A DNA stretch of 59,807 bases from contig NZ_BOSJ01000023.1 of assembly GCF_018403285.1 (NCBI RefSeq), forward strand, positions 1 to 59,807. Direction: 5' to 3'. Both the position numbers and the translations under genes were made by a program. Below the pieces are notes generated by a model. The model was not told where the DNA came from. It was given only the letters and a program-made list of their open reading frames with translations, and ran no database searches. The first letter of the stretch is position 1. Every line of letters starts with the position of its first letter. Below are positions 50,450 to 59,520 of this stretch, in pieces. This stretch comes from Paenibacillus sp. J45TS6. GTDB taxonomy: Bacteria > Bacillota > Bacilli > Paenibacillales > Paenibacillaceae.

Positions 50450-51313
50450 ATGACAGAAAAAATAATTCGTTTTAATGATGTTCATATCTGTACTGAGAGT
50501 TTTGGAGATATTAATAATCCAACTATCTTGTTAATTATGGGAGCTACTACATCAATGATTTGGTGGGAGGAAGAGTTTTGTAAGAGATTAAGCGATCAAG
50601 GGTTTCATGTTATACGCTATGACAATAGGGATGTAGGTAAATCAATTACTTACGAGTATGGCCATCCAGAGTATACTTTTGAGGACTTGGCTGATGATGC
50701 AATTCAGGTACTAGATGCGTATAAGGTTGATAAGGCTCATATAGTCGGTATGTCTATGGGAGGGATTATTACGCAGATAGTAGCTCTTAAACACCCAAGC
50801 AGGGTGCTTACTATTTCATTGGTTATGACATCAAATTTTGACCCTAGCCTTCCTAAAAAGGATAGTAAAGTAACAGAAGCTTTAGGTGAGCTTAAAATCA
50901 AAAATTGGCAAAACAAAGATGAAGTGATAGAGTGCTTTATTAAAAAAAGCAAAGTTCTTATAGGCTCTAAACATATATTTGATGAAGAAAAAATAAGAAG
51001 ACTGAATGAAGAAGAATTTGATAGGGCTAGTAATTTACAGAGTAGGGATAATCACGGAATTATAAGGGGATGGGGTTCATATTTATCAAGAACTGCTGAA
51101 ATAAACGCTCCTACATTGGTAATTCACGGAATAGAAGACCCTATTATTCCATACGAGCATGGAGTTCATCTCTCTAAGATTATACCAAATGCTGTATTAG
51201 TTACCTTAGATGGTTCTGGACATGAGCTTAACTATAATGATTGGGATGAAATTATTAATTCTATATCAAAGCATGCAGCAAATTTATTACCGAAATTTTT
51301 AAAAATTAGATAG
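50450..51313 (+). CDS. Alpha/beta hydrolase, candidate macrolide esterase
   Basis: The 287-residue protein is a soluble alpha/beta hydrolase: ILLIMGATTSMIWW (oxyanion loop region, about residue 28), RYDNRDVGKS (about 57), nucleophile elbow GMSMGG (Ser about 102), acid in HGIEDPIIP (about 230) and base His in GSGHELNYND (about 258). It lies between a TetR regulator and a macrolide phosphotransferase in one operon. Serine-dependent esterases of this fold (EstT) open the lactone ring of 16-membered macrolides and occur beside such genes, so a macrolide esterase role is plausible. A general carboxylesterase is the alternative. Confidence 0.75.
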   Translation: MTEKIIRFNDVHICTESFGDINNPTILLIMGATTSMIWWEEEFCKRLSDQGFHVIRYDNRDVGKSITYEYGHPEYTFEDLADDAIQVLDAYKVDKAHIVGMSMGGIITQIVALKHPSRVLTISLVMTSNFDPSLPKKDSKVTEALGELKIKNWQNKDEVIECFIKKSKVLIGSKHIFDEEKIRRLNEEEFDRASNLQSRDNHGIIRGWGSYLSRTAEINAPTLVIHGIEDPIIPYEHGVHLSKIIPNAVLVTLDGSGHELNYNDWDEIINSISKHAANLLPKFLKIR

Positions 51314-51324
51314 GAGTGATTTGA

Positions 51325-52233
51325 ATGGGTAAAGAAATGAAACAAGTTATGGAAATAGCTAAAAAACATAATCTAATTTTAAAGGAAGAAACAATACAGT
51401 TTAATGAATCCGGACTGGATTTTCAAGTTGTATTTGCCCAAGATGAAAGTGGTACGGAGTGGGTTCTTAGATTGCCTAGGCGGGAAGATGTTATGCCTAG
51501 AACAAAGGTAGAAAAACAAGCATTAGATTTGGTTAATAAGTATGGAAAATCTTTTCAGGCGCCAAATTGGATTATTTACTCAGATGAGCTAATAGCTTAC
51601 AAGAAGCTAGATGGCGTACCAGCAGGAACTATAGATCATAATATAGGGAACTATGTTTGGGAAATAGATATTAACAATGTTCCAGAATCTTTTCACAAGT
51701 CTCTTGGAAGAGTGTTAGCAGAGATTCATAGCATACCGAGTGATAAAGCCGTGGAACTTGACTTAGTAGTACACACACCAGAAGAAGCAAGAATGTCAAT
51801 GAAGCAGCGTATGGATGCGGTAAGAGCAAAGTTTGGTGTAGGTGAGAATCTATGGAACAGATGGCAAACATGGGTGAATGATGACGATATGTGGCCTAAG
51901 AAAACTGGTCTGATTCATGGAGATATACATGCCGGACATACCATGATTGATAAAGATGCTAATGTGACCGGATTAATCGACTGGACTGAAGCTAAAGTTA
52001 CAGACATTTCGAATGACTTTATTTTCAACTTTAAAGCTTTTGGTGAAGAAGGGTTAGATGCCCTAATTCTTGCTTATAAAGAAGCTGGTGGGTATTACTG
52101 GCCTAAGATGAAAGAGCATATTATTGAACTTGACGCAGCATACCCAGTTTCAATTGCTGAGTTTGCATTAGTGTCAGGCATCGAGGAATATGAACATATG
52201 GCAAAGGAAGCATTGGGAGTGATAAGTTCGTAG
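51325..52233 (+). CDS. mph: Macrolide 2'-phosphotransferase (Mph family)
   Basis: The 302-residue kinase uses GTP or ATP to phosphorylate the 2'-OH of the desosamine sugar of macrolides and inactivates them. The N-lobe has [20 protein letters not shown] (lysine/arginine region, about residues 35-54). The catalytic block is [15 protein letters not shown] (HGDxxxxN-like with His in place of Asn, as usual for Mph) at about 198, followed by [19 protein letters not shown] (DxD/metal site). Length equals Mph(B)-type enzymes. It is the last gene of the TetR-hydrolase-mph operon, 11 bp after the hydrolase. A hairpin at 52445 ends transcription. Confidence 0.9.
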   Translation: MGKEMKQVMEIAKKHNLILKEETIQFNESGLDFQVVFAQDESGTEWVLRLPRREDVMPRTKVEKQALDLVNKYGKSFQAPNWIIYSDELIAYKKLDGVPAGTIDHNIGNYVWEIDINNVPESFHKSLGRVLAEIHSIPSDKAVELDLVVHTPEEARMSMKQRMDAVRAKFGVGENLWNRWQTWVNDDDMWPKKTGLIHGDIHAGHTMIDKDANVTGLIDWTEAKVTDISNDFIFNFKAFGEEGLDALILAYKEAGGYYWPKMKEHIIELDAAYPVSIAEFALVSGIEEYEHMAKEALGVISS

Positions 52234-52411
52234 GTGGTTGATGCCTTCGTTGACACGTTCCCACATAATTCGGTTTCCACATAAGTAAAAATCGCTTGTA
52301 TAGCAGTAAGAGAGATTGTGAAGGATTACTCTTTAACTAAAGGGTGCATTAGTTCAATTAGATGTTAGAATTAATCATTATCTAATCTTAGGCGGAAGAA
52401 ATGATTAATCG

Positions 52412-52425
52412 CTTTATAAAAATCC
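52412..52425. repeat. Left 14-bp inverted repeat
   Basis: CTTTATAAAAATCC is repeated exactly in reverse complement at 59290-59303. It lies 197 bp before the first recombinase gene. Confidence 0.6.
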
Positions 52426-52444
52426 TATAGCATTTGGTGAAGAG

Positions 52445-52483
52445 AGAACCTGTTTTAAATTAGCCTTTTTTAAAACAGGTTCT
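52445..52483 (+). terminator. Terminator with 15-bp perfect stem
   Basis: AGAACCTGTTTTAAA (52445-52459) pairs with 52469-52483 around a nine-base loop. It follows the mph operon, or may shield the recombinase genes from incoming transcription. Confidence 0.75.
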
Positions 52484-52621
52484 TTGTGTTTAAATTAAAA
52501 AGTGAGTTCTCTTTGAATAAATATTATTTTAAACCCGAATTTGATTGACTTTTAAACAGAAATCGTCCAAACTAAAAACAAGAATAAACGTTCGGTTTAA
52601 AGGTTTGGAGGAGGGGATAAA

Positions 52622-53977
52622 ATGTATAATGCAAAATATCGATTCGTCTGGAAGGCGATAAAATACAATAGAAAACAAGGTGGAGAAATTGTAAGTACAC
52701 CTTCATTTATTATTGGTCTAGAGGATAGAGAAACAAAAGAAGTTTTCCCTCATCCCATAAGCCATTTTTTGTATAAGAAATACCATAGAAACTCGGGTTC
52801 AGTAAATACTGAATTAACTGTGGCGCAAATTATTGTTCCCTTCTTGAACTTTGTATTAGATAAAGTGAATCAAGAAGCGTTAAATTATACTGCAATCAAA
52901 GGATTGGTTGACTTACAAGAGTGTCATGCTAATGCTTATTTACAATATTGTGTAGATGAAAAATCAAATAAGAATAGCACTTTAGAAATGAAAGAGAACT
53001 TTTTATCCAAGTTTTATAAGTACTTATGGGATGAAAAAGTATTAAAGCATAAGCCCAGATTCAAGTTAGTTTCAGTAAGAACAGGAAAAGAAATCAGAAA
53101 AGTCTATAAAATAGACTTTACCTACAAGAAGACAGATGAAACTCTTTTACGTGAGAAGATTAAAAGAAAAGATTTAGTTCCTCAAAATCATGAATCTAAC
53201 GAGAACAGAATCTTTATTCGTTTGCAATATATTCGAGAGATACTTTACGTAGCAAAGCATGAAGTACCTGATATAGCATTTGGAGTGGCTTTACAAATTT
53301 TTGGAGGGTTACGTAAAGGTGAAGTCGTAAACCTGACTAGAACAGCTTTAAAGTCGCAAAATGGGCAAGATTATGGTGTTGAAGGATTAGTGATACTTGT
53401 CAGGGATCGTCAACTTGATTTATTTAATAGGTTTGAGGATGTTTCAACAATGCAGGTGAAAAATCCAAGAGACCAATCATGTCTTATTGATCCAATTTTA
53501 AATTATCTATATAAAAATCATATGGAAGTGGTACTTAAAAAGGTGAAAGGACCTAAACAGCCTAATGCATTGTTTTATAATACGGAAGGAAATTCAATGT
53601 CTGCCGACACGTATGATAAGCGCTTTTTAAAATTAAAGAATGCTTATTTAGGGATGTTATTAGGTACAGAAGGTAGATATCAGGATTATTTAGACTTCTC
53701 TCAAACAAAGTGGCGCTCTCATATAGGGAGAGGAGTATTTACAAACATGTGTTTAGATGCTGGATTTAATGAAAAACAGACGGCCGTATTACGAGGTGAT
53801 AGATCTACTCAATCAATGGAGTCATATTTTGATATTATAACTGCCACTTATAATATTCGAAAGGCTTTAGGCTTACTCTCTCCAGATCAATCTAGTAATA
53901 TAGCAAACTTAAATATGCCAATAAATAATAAAATGTGGAAGGAGGTTCAAGAATTTGGGTCAGGACTTAGAAATTAA
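52622..53977 (+). CDS. Tyrosine recombinase 1 (TnpA-like)
   Basis: The 451-residue recombinase has an N-terminal core-binding region (about residues 50-160) and a catalytic domain from about 195. First catalytic Arg in GGLRKGEVVNLTR (about 230), the HxxR box in WRSHIGRGVFTNMCLDAGF (about 368), and the nucleophile in MESYFDI (Tyr about 402). The usual LGH third box reads VLRGDRSTQ, so the second His is replaced. It catalyses strand exchange at specific sites. GGAGGAGGGG precedes ATG by five bases. It overlaps the next gene by 23 bases, pointing to coupled expression of all four. Confidence 0.82.
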   Translation: MYNAKYRFVWKAIKYNRKQGGEIVSTPSFIIGLEDRETKEVFPHPISHFLYKKYHRNSGSVNTELTVAQIIVPFLNFVLDKVNQEALNYTAIKGLVDLQECHANAYLQYCVDEKSNKNSTLEMKENFLSKFYKYLWDEKVLKHKPRFKLVSVRTGKEIRKVYKIDFTYKKTDETLLREKIKRKDLVPQNHESNENRIFIRLQYIREILYVAKHEVPDIAFGVALQIFGGLRKGEVVNLTRTALKSQNGQDYGVEGLVILVRDRQLDLFNRFEDVSTMQVKNPRDQSCLIDPILNYLYKNHMEVVLKKVKGPKQPNALFYNTEGNSMSADTYDKRFLKLKNAYLGMLLGTEGRYQDYLDFSQTKWRSHIGRGVFTNMCLDAGFNEKQTAVLRGDRSTQSMESYFDIITATYNIRKALGLLSPDQSSNIANLNMPINNKMWKEVQEFGSGLRN

Positions 53978-56585
53978 CTTTAACGATTACATGACAATCT
54001 ACGAGATAGCCGAAGAGAAGTTTAATAAGAAGCCCAATAATTACTATTTTATTTACAAATTAGAAGAATCCATATCAAAATTACCAGCTGAATGTAAGAT
54101 TTCAAAGGTCGAATTCAGAGAAAAATATTACGTTGAAAAATATGATAAAAATATTAAAAACTTATATTTGAAAGAAGATGTAAAACGTTTTTTTAGAAAT
54201 TATGTACCAAAGGCATCTCTCAAGGCAAAACTAAAAAAAGTTGTTAGCGACGCTACAATTCACAAATATTATAAAAAACTAAACCCAACTGAAATTATAC
54301 TTGGTGGAAATTTAGATGTTTTTGTTTCAATAGAAATAGCACAAGAACTAACTGAGATAATAAACACAGTGGCAGGCAAGGGACAATGGGGGTGGAGAAC
54401 TCATACTTTCGAAAAATATAAAAATCAACACAACTATTTGTCACTTGATGAGGTTATGAAAAAATTAAATTGTTCTTATGCGACTACTCAAAGGTTAATT
54501 AAAGAAAAGTTGTTATTCGTGTCAGATAAATATGGAGACAGAATGCTTTTTGAAAAAGAGCACGTATTCGAATTGTTTTCTGAACAAGCAAGGCTTATTG
54601 AAAAATATAGCAACAATTATTACACAGCGAAGCAAATTCAAGCGAAATATAGTAATGCTTTTGCGCAATATATAAAAGGCGGAGAAGATAAGGTTCGAAT
54701 AAAGGTAACAAAAGTTGATCCCCCACTGCTATTAATCTCACACTTTGGTGTTCAAATGAAACTCTATGAAAAAAACGAAATTGATAATCTATGGGCGGAT
54801 TATAAGCTTTATTTGGATATGAATTCTATGTCGATAGAAGATCCTTTTGAAGATTTTCTTTTCAAAGTTGAGCAAGTGTTAAATATTAAATTTACAAAAA
54901 CTCAGCAAAACACAAAATTATTATGGTATCAGTATGTTGAAAAATACCTTCTTAGGACTAGGATGTCTGATAAGAATAGAATTACATTTCTAACTAATCA
55001 ATTTGCCAGATGTACGGAAATAATATTCACTACTTTTAATAAAGAAATATACTCCTATTCTGGAAAAGAAATCAATAGTAAATTTCTTAACGATACACCT
55101 AATATTAGAAGAAGTTATCAAGGGGATTTCTATTATTTCTTAAAACAAATGCTTGAAACTTTTACTATGGAAGGATTACCTTTACCGTATAGCGTAGATG
55201 AATTAAATGACCCAAGAACCTTTAAAAGAATTAAGGAAGTAGCCACGGATATTTATTCTTTAGAGGAATATCATGAGCTATACAAATATACCAATCGTGT
55301 AGGATTTCATAAAGAGAAAGCAATACAAGATGTTACTGAGTTAATCCAAAGCATGAATTATACAAAGTATAAACGATACGACAGTTGCTGGTTATATATT
55401 CTAGTTCAATTAACAAATAATTGGAGACATAGTACCGTACTATCACAAATTCCAAGAATTGATCTATCAACTACCTCAATTGAAAACTTGGAGTGGTTAA
55501 AGAGAAATGATCCTTCGGTGGAGGATGCAAACAATATCATTTATCAAATTAGCAGGTATGTAACAAAAATAAATAAAACAGATGTAAGTGCTGAAGGAAT
55601 ATTTACTATTGGTGAGCCACTCAAAGTTGCTTTTGCAACTGCGATAAGTATTTGTGAGTTTCGTAGAAGAGCAACATTGGATAGTAGTTCTACCTTAATA
55701 GATTTATCAGGTCATTTAGTGAAAAAATATAATCCACATAAAGATTTCTTTTCAGAGTTTACTAATGGATTTAAATTTGAAAACAGAAAGATGAATAGAA
55801 CTCTTAACACTCTAATCTGGTCAGTGCTTAGACATATGGGGAAAGGGTTAAAAGAATCACAAGTATCAAGAAGCCACTTGCAAGATCAAACAACCATTAA
55901 CCATTATATTAAGCTATCTAACGAACAAGTGAAGAATCTTGTGGATGAATTGTTTGAAAGAAATCAATTTGGATTTGTAACACAAACCTTAACGAATATA
56001 CTTTTTGGCACTGAAACAAACAAAAGTATCGAAACGGAAAGAATGTTAGAGGTAAATAAGCAATTCGGTGATGTTTTTAAAATTGAAGCGACCGCAGGAT
56101 TAATTAACAGAATCACAACAGAAAGGGAGCATGTATTAAAATACCTCGCAGAGTTTGATATGGAAGGACTTCGTGCCCTTTTTTACCAATCCCTAACAGG
56201 ATCGCTTCCTTCAAAACAGAGATACCATCAATGTATCTATGCTGAATGTAAATATGAGAATGAATACGGTGAAAGACCATCGTGTGATACTTGTGCAGCA
56301 TCAATGATTAATGTGTATGCGCTAGAAAATATAATGGACAATTATATCTTTATGATGGAAAAAATAGCAAAAGAGTTTGATAGTGCAACCATCGGAGAAA
56401 AACAGAAGCTTGCAAACCAGTTTTTTCTACTGCATAACGTTGTTGATCAAGCAAGAAGTAGATTTGGCAGAGAGGTTGTAGATGGATTTGTAGAAGGAAA
56501 TACCGAGCGAATAAAGAACTTAGGTCTAGATTTATCAACAAAAGGACTAAAGAGTTTTAGAACTTCAGGAATACTAGGGGGGTGA
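53955..56585 (+). CDS. Large tyrosine recombinase-like protein 2 (TnpB-like)
   Basis: The 876-residue protein is encoded from TTG 53955, nine bases after AAGGAGG. Residues 160-220 contain a helix-turn-helix-like segment (LSLDEVMKKLNCSYATTQRL, KEKLLFVSDKYGDRMLFEKE). The C-terminal half keeps a faint integrase pattern: NNWRHSTVLSQIP (Arg box, about 493), VLRHMGKGLKESQVSRSHLQ (about 630) and TTINHYIKL (Tyr about 655). It ends with a cysteine cluster CIYAECKYENEYGERPSCDTC (about 757-777), a possible zinc site. The size matches large second subunits of recombinase-trio systems. Catalytic competence is uncertain. Confidence 0.65.
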   Translation: MGQDLEINFNDYMTIYEIAEEKFNKKPNNYYFIYKLEESISKLPAECKISKVEFREKYYVEKYDKNIKNLYLKEDVKRFFRNYVPKASLKAKLKKVVSDATIHKYYKKLNPTEIILGGNLDVFVSIEIAQELTEIINTVAGKGQWGWRTHTFEKYKNQHNYLSLDEVMKKLNCSYATTQRLIKEKLLFVSDKYGDRMLFEKEHVFELFSEQARLIEKYSNNYYTAKQIQAKYSNAFAQYIKGGEDKVRIKVTKVDPPLLLISHFGVQMKLYEKNEIDNLWADYKLYLDMNSMSIEDPFEDFLFKVEQVLNIKFTKTQQNTKLLWYQYVEKYLLRTRMSDKNRITFLTNQFARCTEIIFTTFNKEIYSYSGKEINSKFLNDTPNIRRSYQGDFYYFLKQMLETFTMEGLPLPYSVDELNDPRTFKRIKEVATDIYSLEEYHELYKYTNRVGFHKEKAIQDVTELIQSMNYTKYKRYDSCWLYILVQLTNNWRHSTVLSQIPRIDLSTTSIENLEWLKRNDPSVEDANNIIYQISRYVTKINKTDVSAEGIFTIGEPLKVAFATAISICEFRRRATLDSSSTLIDLSGHLVKKYNPHKDFFSEFTNGFKFENRKMNRTLNTLIWSVLRHMGKGLKESQVSRSHLQDQTTINHYIKLSNEQVKNLVDELFERNQFGFVTQTLTNILFGTETNKSIETERMLEVNKQFGDVFKIEATAGLINRITTEREHVLKYLAEFDMEGLRALFYQSLTGSLPSKQRYHQCIYAECKYENEYGERPSCDTCAASMINVYALENIMDNYIFMMEKIAKEFDSATIGEKQKLANQFFLLHNVVDQARSRFGREVVDGFVEGNTERIKNLGLDLSTKGLKSFRTSGILGG

Positions 56586-56590
56586 CGTGT

Positions 56591-58438
56591 GTGGCAAGCA
56601 AAAGGAATGTAGGATCATTAATGCTTGATTTCAGCAGTATTAATCCAGGGGATATAAGAGGTGCTGGGTTTGATATTAGCAAGAATGTAGAAGAGGCAAA
56701 GAAGTCTTTAGAAAGCTTTCATGATTATAGAGTTAAAAAAGTTAGTGTAAATTTTGAAGATAGTAAATGGATTTTTAATGAAGAGTTCACGCGAAGTAAC
56801 GTGGTTTTTGATTACACGATGATTTCCCACTCTTTAAAATTTGGTACAACTGAAAATAAAGAGGAATTATTTATCGCAGTGAAATGTTGGATGGCCAAAA
56901 AACTTAATGAAAGCTCTATAACGGTTACAAAGGCTAGGCTTTTAAACCTTGTTACTGCTTTTCTATCTACAAAGGGTCTTAGGGAACATAGTGAATTATT
57001 GGAAATGATTCAGGAAAGCAATCTTATCCGTAGAGGTTCAAAAAATCAATATAACGTCAAAAAAGTGTCTAACAATGTTATGTATAGATTTATATCGGAT
57101 CTTGTCAATTTTTTAGAATTTTATAATCGAGATGAATTTGTATATTTCATAAATGATTTAAACGAACATAAAGCGAAAATCAAATTGGAAAAAAACTACA
57201 GAAAGTTGCCGTCTTTCAAAGATATTTTAACCATAAAACAATGTCTAGACAGTTGGTACGAAGAAGCGGTAAAAAACGATAGTGAAAAATTACTTAAATA
57301 TTTTCCTCTTGTTTTATGGTGGAATCTAACAACTATTATCCCTATGAGGGTAATTGAGTTTTGTCACATTAAAAGAAATTGTTTTTCATTAAAGGATGGA
57401 AATTATTTCATCACCTTTCCAAGAATGAAGTACGATCGAATTAGTACACATCGAACAGACATTGAATACGACACGTTACCTATCCCTCAAGAATTGTACG
57501 ACCTTTTTCAAAACTATTTAATACGCTCGGAACAGTATGGACTATCGAATTATTTAATTTCACATAAGGTTTATCGTCATTATTTCAGCGATGATAAAAA
57601 AACATATGATGATAATTCTTTGTTTAACTATCATAATTTCAATAATACAATAGCAAGTTTTTTCAAAGAAATAGTACACGAGAAATATAAAATCAATATT
57701 ATTTCTATAAATAAGCATTACCGGAGAAATTACTCAACAAGATCAAAAGAGGCATTTATATCTGATTCAGCAATCGGTAGTATAGATACAATGATTAACC
57801 TTGGCGATTTAAGACACATCGCAATTATTAATATGATGATGCAGGGATATGACAAGGTTGAGATTCAGCGATTGGCAGGACATATTACAGAGGATATACA
57901 ATATAGCTATTTCAATCATATGGAAAACTGGATGGACATTGAAATACAGAAAATGGAGAAGGAATTCAATCAGTATAGACCAATAAATTCAACTTTTAAT
58001 GACAATGAAATTTCACTTTTACATCCAAAATCCCAAGATATTTTTGAGAATCAAAGCAAAAAAAATTACATAAACAAGAATGTGGAGGAAAAGGAATATT
58101 TAAAATTAGATTTAGGCTCTTGTATGGACAAAACTATGCCCTGTCCTAGTTTCAATTGGAAACATAGAGGTTGTTATTTTTGTAAACATTGGTCTATTTC
58201 CAATCAAGAACTAGAAGAAAAAAGAAATCAAATTGCTTTTGACTTGAATTTACTTTATGAAGAAACAAGAGGGAAAATCAAGTTTATACAGTCGCTATTT
58301 GATCTGCAATTCGATAACACAGAAAACGTCAATAATAATACAAAACGAGACTTATCTTCAACGTCAAAGGAAATTCAATTAGATATTAAACGGATTGCAA
58401 AATTACGGTCTATGTTAGGGGTTTCAGATAATGAATAA
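56591..58438 (+). CDS. Tyrosine recombinase 3
   Basis: GTG 56591 lies nine bases after AGGGGGG; GTG 56582 abuts it. The 616-residue protein has the Arg box TTIIPMRVIEFCHIKRNCF (about residue 255), the second box LGDLRHIAIINMMMQGYDKV (about 402), the third box IQRLAGHITEDIQ with the canonical GH, and YSYFNHMENW with the nucleophile Tyr (about 434). A C-terminal cysteine set (GSCMDKTMPCPS, GCYFCKHW, about 510-540) may bind zinc, similar to that of the preceding protein. It is a better preserved catalytic domain than protein 2. It overlaps the next gene by eight bases. Confidence 0.75.
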   Translation: MASKRNVGSLMLDFSSINPGDIRGAGFDISKNVEEAKKSLESFHDYRVKKVSVNFEDSKWIFNEEFTRSNVVFDYTMISHSLKFGTTENKEELFIAVKCWMAKKLNESSITVTKARLLNLVTAFLSTKGLREHSELLEMIQESNLIRRGSKNQYNVKKVSNNVMYRFISDLVNFLEFYNRDEFVYFINDLNEHKAKIKLEKNYRKLPSFKDILTIKQCLDSWYEEAVKNDSEKLLKYFPLVLWWNLTTIIPMRVIEFCHIKRNCFSLKDGNYFITFPRMKYDRISTHRTDIEYDTLPIPQELYDLFQNYLIRSEQYGLSNYLISHKVYRHYFSDDKKTYDDNSLFNYHNFNNTIASFFKEIVHEKYKINIISINKHYRRNYSTRSKEAFISDSAIGSIDTMINLGDLRHIAIINMMMQGYDKVEIQRLAGHITEDIQYSYFNHMENWMDIEIQKMEKEFNQYRPINSTFNDNEISLLHPKSQDIFENQSKKNYINKNVEEKEYLKLDLGSCMDKTMPCPSFNWKHRGCYFCKHWSISNQELEEKRNQIAFDLNLLYEETRGKIKFIQSLFDLQFDNTENVNNNTKRDLSSTSKEIQLDIKRIAKLRSMLGVSDNE

Positions 58439-59162
58439 AATCGGTACTAAAGGCATTTTGGATGATATAGAAAAAGAGACTTCATTGAGGAAACTGATTG
58501 TTGAATATGATGAAAACCATAATATCAAATCTAAAATCACATATAAAGACATCTATGATTTCGTTAAATCGCAGTATGATAATGGCCAAGTTGATTTTTA
58601 TCCTGGATATACGTGGTGGAAAACAAAAGGAAAACATTTAGTAGACGAATACAATTTAGTAAAAAAAAGAACCATACCCTTATCCGAAACAGAGGACTTA
58701 GACGTTTTTGACATCCTTGATGTGATAGAAAAGAATTATGGAGATAAAGAATCGTTAATTAAATATCTCCTTCCTTATAATGATTTGTTAGATAGGCTTG
58801 TCAATAAAATTAATAAGCTTCAAAGTAATTCCCGAAGCCTATCAGAACAGATTGTAAAAAAGGATGAACGAATTCAAATATTAGAACAAAAAAACAGCAA
58901 TCAACAGTCTTTATTGGACGGGCTATTCTACAATATTATAGGATCTGAAAAAGAATTAAATAAAGTAATGAAAAGGGGTAGTACGAAATCAGATATAGTG
59001 AATTATGCATTGTCTGAAACTTTCGGAAATCCTGCTGCATACATTGACGAGTTCAGCAAACGTTTAGAGATAGGTAATTTTACTATAGACGATCAGACAA
59101 ATAATGTCGTTAAGTTCCAACCCAAAAGTGATGTTTTGGAGGAAGATGATTATGATTATTAA
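58431..59162 (+). CDS. Coiled-coil accessory protein of the recombinase module (TnpC/GmtX-like)
   Basis: The 243-residue protein has an N-terminal globular part (TYKDIYDFVKSQYDNGQVDF, YPGYTWWKTKGKHLVDEYN, residues 37-78), a coiled coil (about 115-170, LVNKINKLQSNSRSLSEQIV, KKDERIQILEQKN) and an acidic tail (VLEEDDYDY). In Tn554 a small coiled-coil protein, TnpC, sets orientation and frequency of transposition, and Gammaproteobacterial recombinase-trio islands also carry a small third protein. Position and type suggest an equivalent role. No known domain is certain. Confidence 0.6.
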   Translation: MNKIGTKGILDDIEKETSLRKLIVEYDENHNIKSKITYKDIYDFVKSQYDNGQVDFYPGYTWWKTKGKHLVDEYNLVKKRTIPLSETEDLDVFDILDVIEKNYGDKESLIKYLLPYNDLLDRLVNKINKLQSNSRSLSEQIVKKDERIQILEQKNSNQQSLLDGLFYNIIGSEKELNKVMKRGSTKSDIVNYALSETFGNPAAYIDEFSKRLEIGNFTIDDQTNNVVKFQPKSDVLEEDDYDY

Positions 59163-59167
59163 AAACC

Positions 59168-59210
59168 ATAAGTCTTGTTCGACTTTATGAAAAAGTCGAA
59201 CAAGACTTAT
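59168..59210. repeat. Perfect 19-bp hairpin after the recombinase module
   Basis: ATAAGTCTTGTTCGACTTT (59168-59186) is the exact reverse complement of 59192-59210 with a five-base ATGAA loop. No T-tract follows. It may terminate transcription or be an element end. Its core resembles the palindrome at 45555. Confidence 0.85.
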
Positions 59211-59248
59211 ACCAATGAAAACGTGTAGAAAAGGAGATTGACCTAAAA

Positions 59249-59344
59249 TTGGGATACGTATTAATTCTGTCAGAAAAACTGATTCTAGCGGATTTTTATA
59301 AAGAACTTACTATAGAAGCTTTAGAAGAAATAGATTATATTTGA
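59249..59344 (+). CDS. Possible 31-aa small protein or gene fragment
   Basis: TTG 59249 opens a frame MGYVLILSEKLILADFYKEL followed by an acidic end, closing at TGA 59342-59344. An AAGGAG lies 14 bases upstream, which is too far for a good start. The right inverted repeat (59290-59303) is inside this frame. It may be the tail of a host gene broken by insertion, or noise. Confidence 0.2.
   Translation: MGYVLILSEKLILADFYKELTIEALEEIDYI
59290..59303. repeat. Right 14-bp inverted repeat
   Basis: GGATTTTTATAAAG is the exact reverse complement of 52412-52425. It lies 128 bp after the last recombinase-module gene and about 100 bp before the rRNA promoter P1. Confidence 0.6.
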
Positions 59345-59404
59345 TGCCTTGTTTTCTTCAAACAATTATCAAAAAATGGTTATTAACTTTTTATTAAAAA
59401 AGAC

Positions 59405-59433
59405 TTGCATAATTAATATCAGCATGGTATATT
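59405..59433 (+). promoter_or_regulatory. rRNA promoter P1
   Basis: TTGCAT (59405-59410), 17-bp spacer, TATATT (59428-59433). Confidence 0.75.
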
Positions 59434-59520
59434 CTAATTCCGGCCAAGAAGTTAGCCAGTAAGCAACACGCTGAATAACCAAGCAACTTAACGAAGTTGA
59501 ATGAAACTTCTAAAAAAAGC

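Larger units (their letters stand above)
52234..52621. other. Region between the mph operon and the recombinase module
   Basis: No gene is visible. It holds an ATTAATCATT/AATGATTAAT inverted repeat (52370-52379 and 52400-52409), a 14-bp sequence at 52412 repeated in inverted orientation at 59290, a terminator at 52445, and the ribosome binding site GGAGGAGGGG of the next gene. This is the likely left boundary of the recombinase module. Confidence 0.5.
52412..59303 (+). mobile_element. Candidate element: tyrosine recombinase quartet with 14-bp terminal inverted repeats
   Basis: Four coupled genes (three divergent tyrosine recombinases and a coiled-coil protein) lie between CTTTATAAAAATCC at 52412-52425 and its exact reverse complement at 59290-59303. 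The order and coupling recall Tn554-type TnpA-TnpB-TnpC elements and recombinase-in-trio elements. Sizes (451, 876, 616, 243 aa) are larger, and there is an additional recombinase. The boundary claim is an inference; the resistance genes at 45.6-52.2 kb may also belong to it. Confidence 0.55.
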
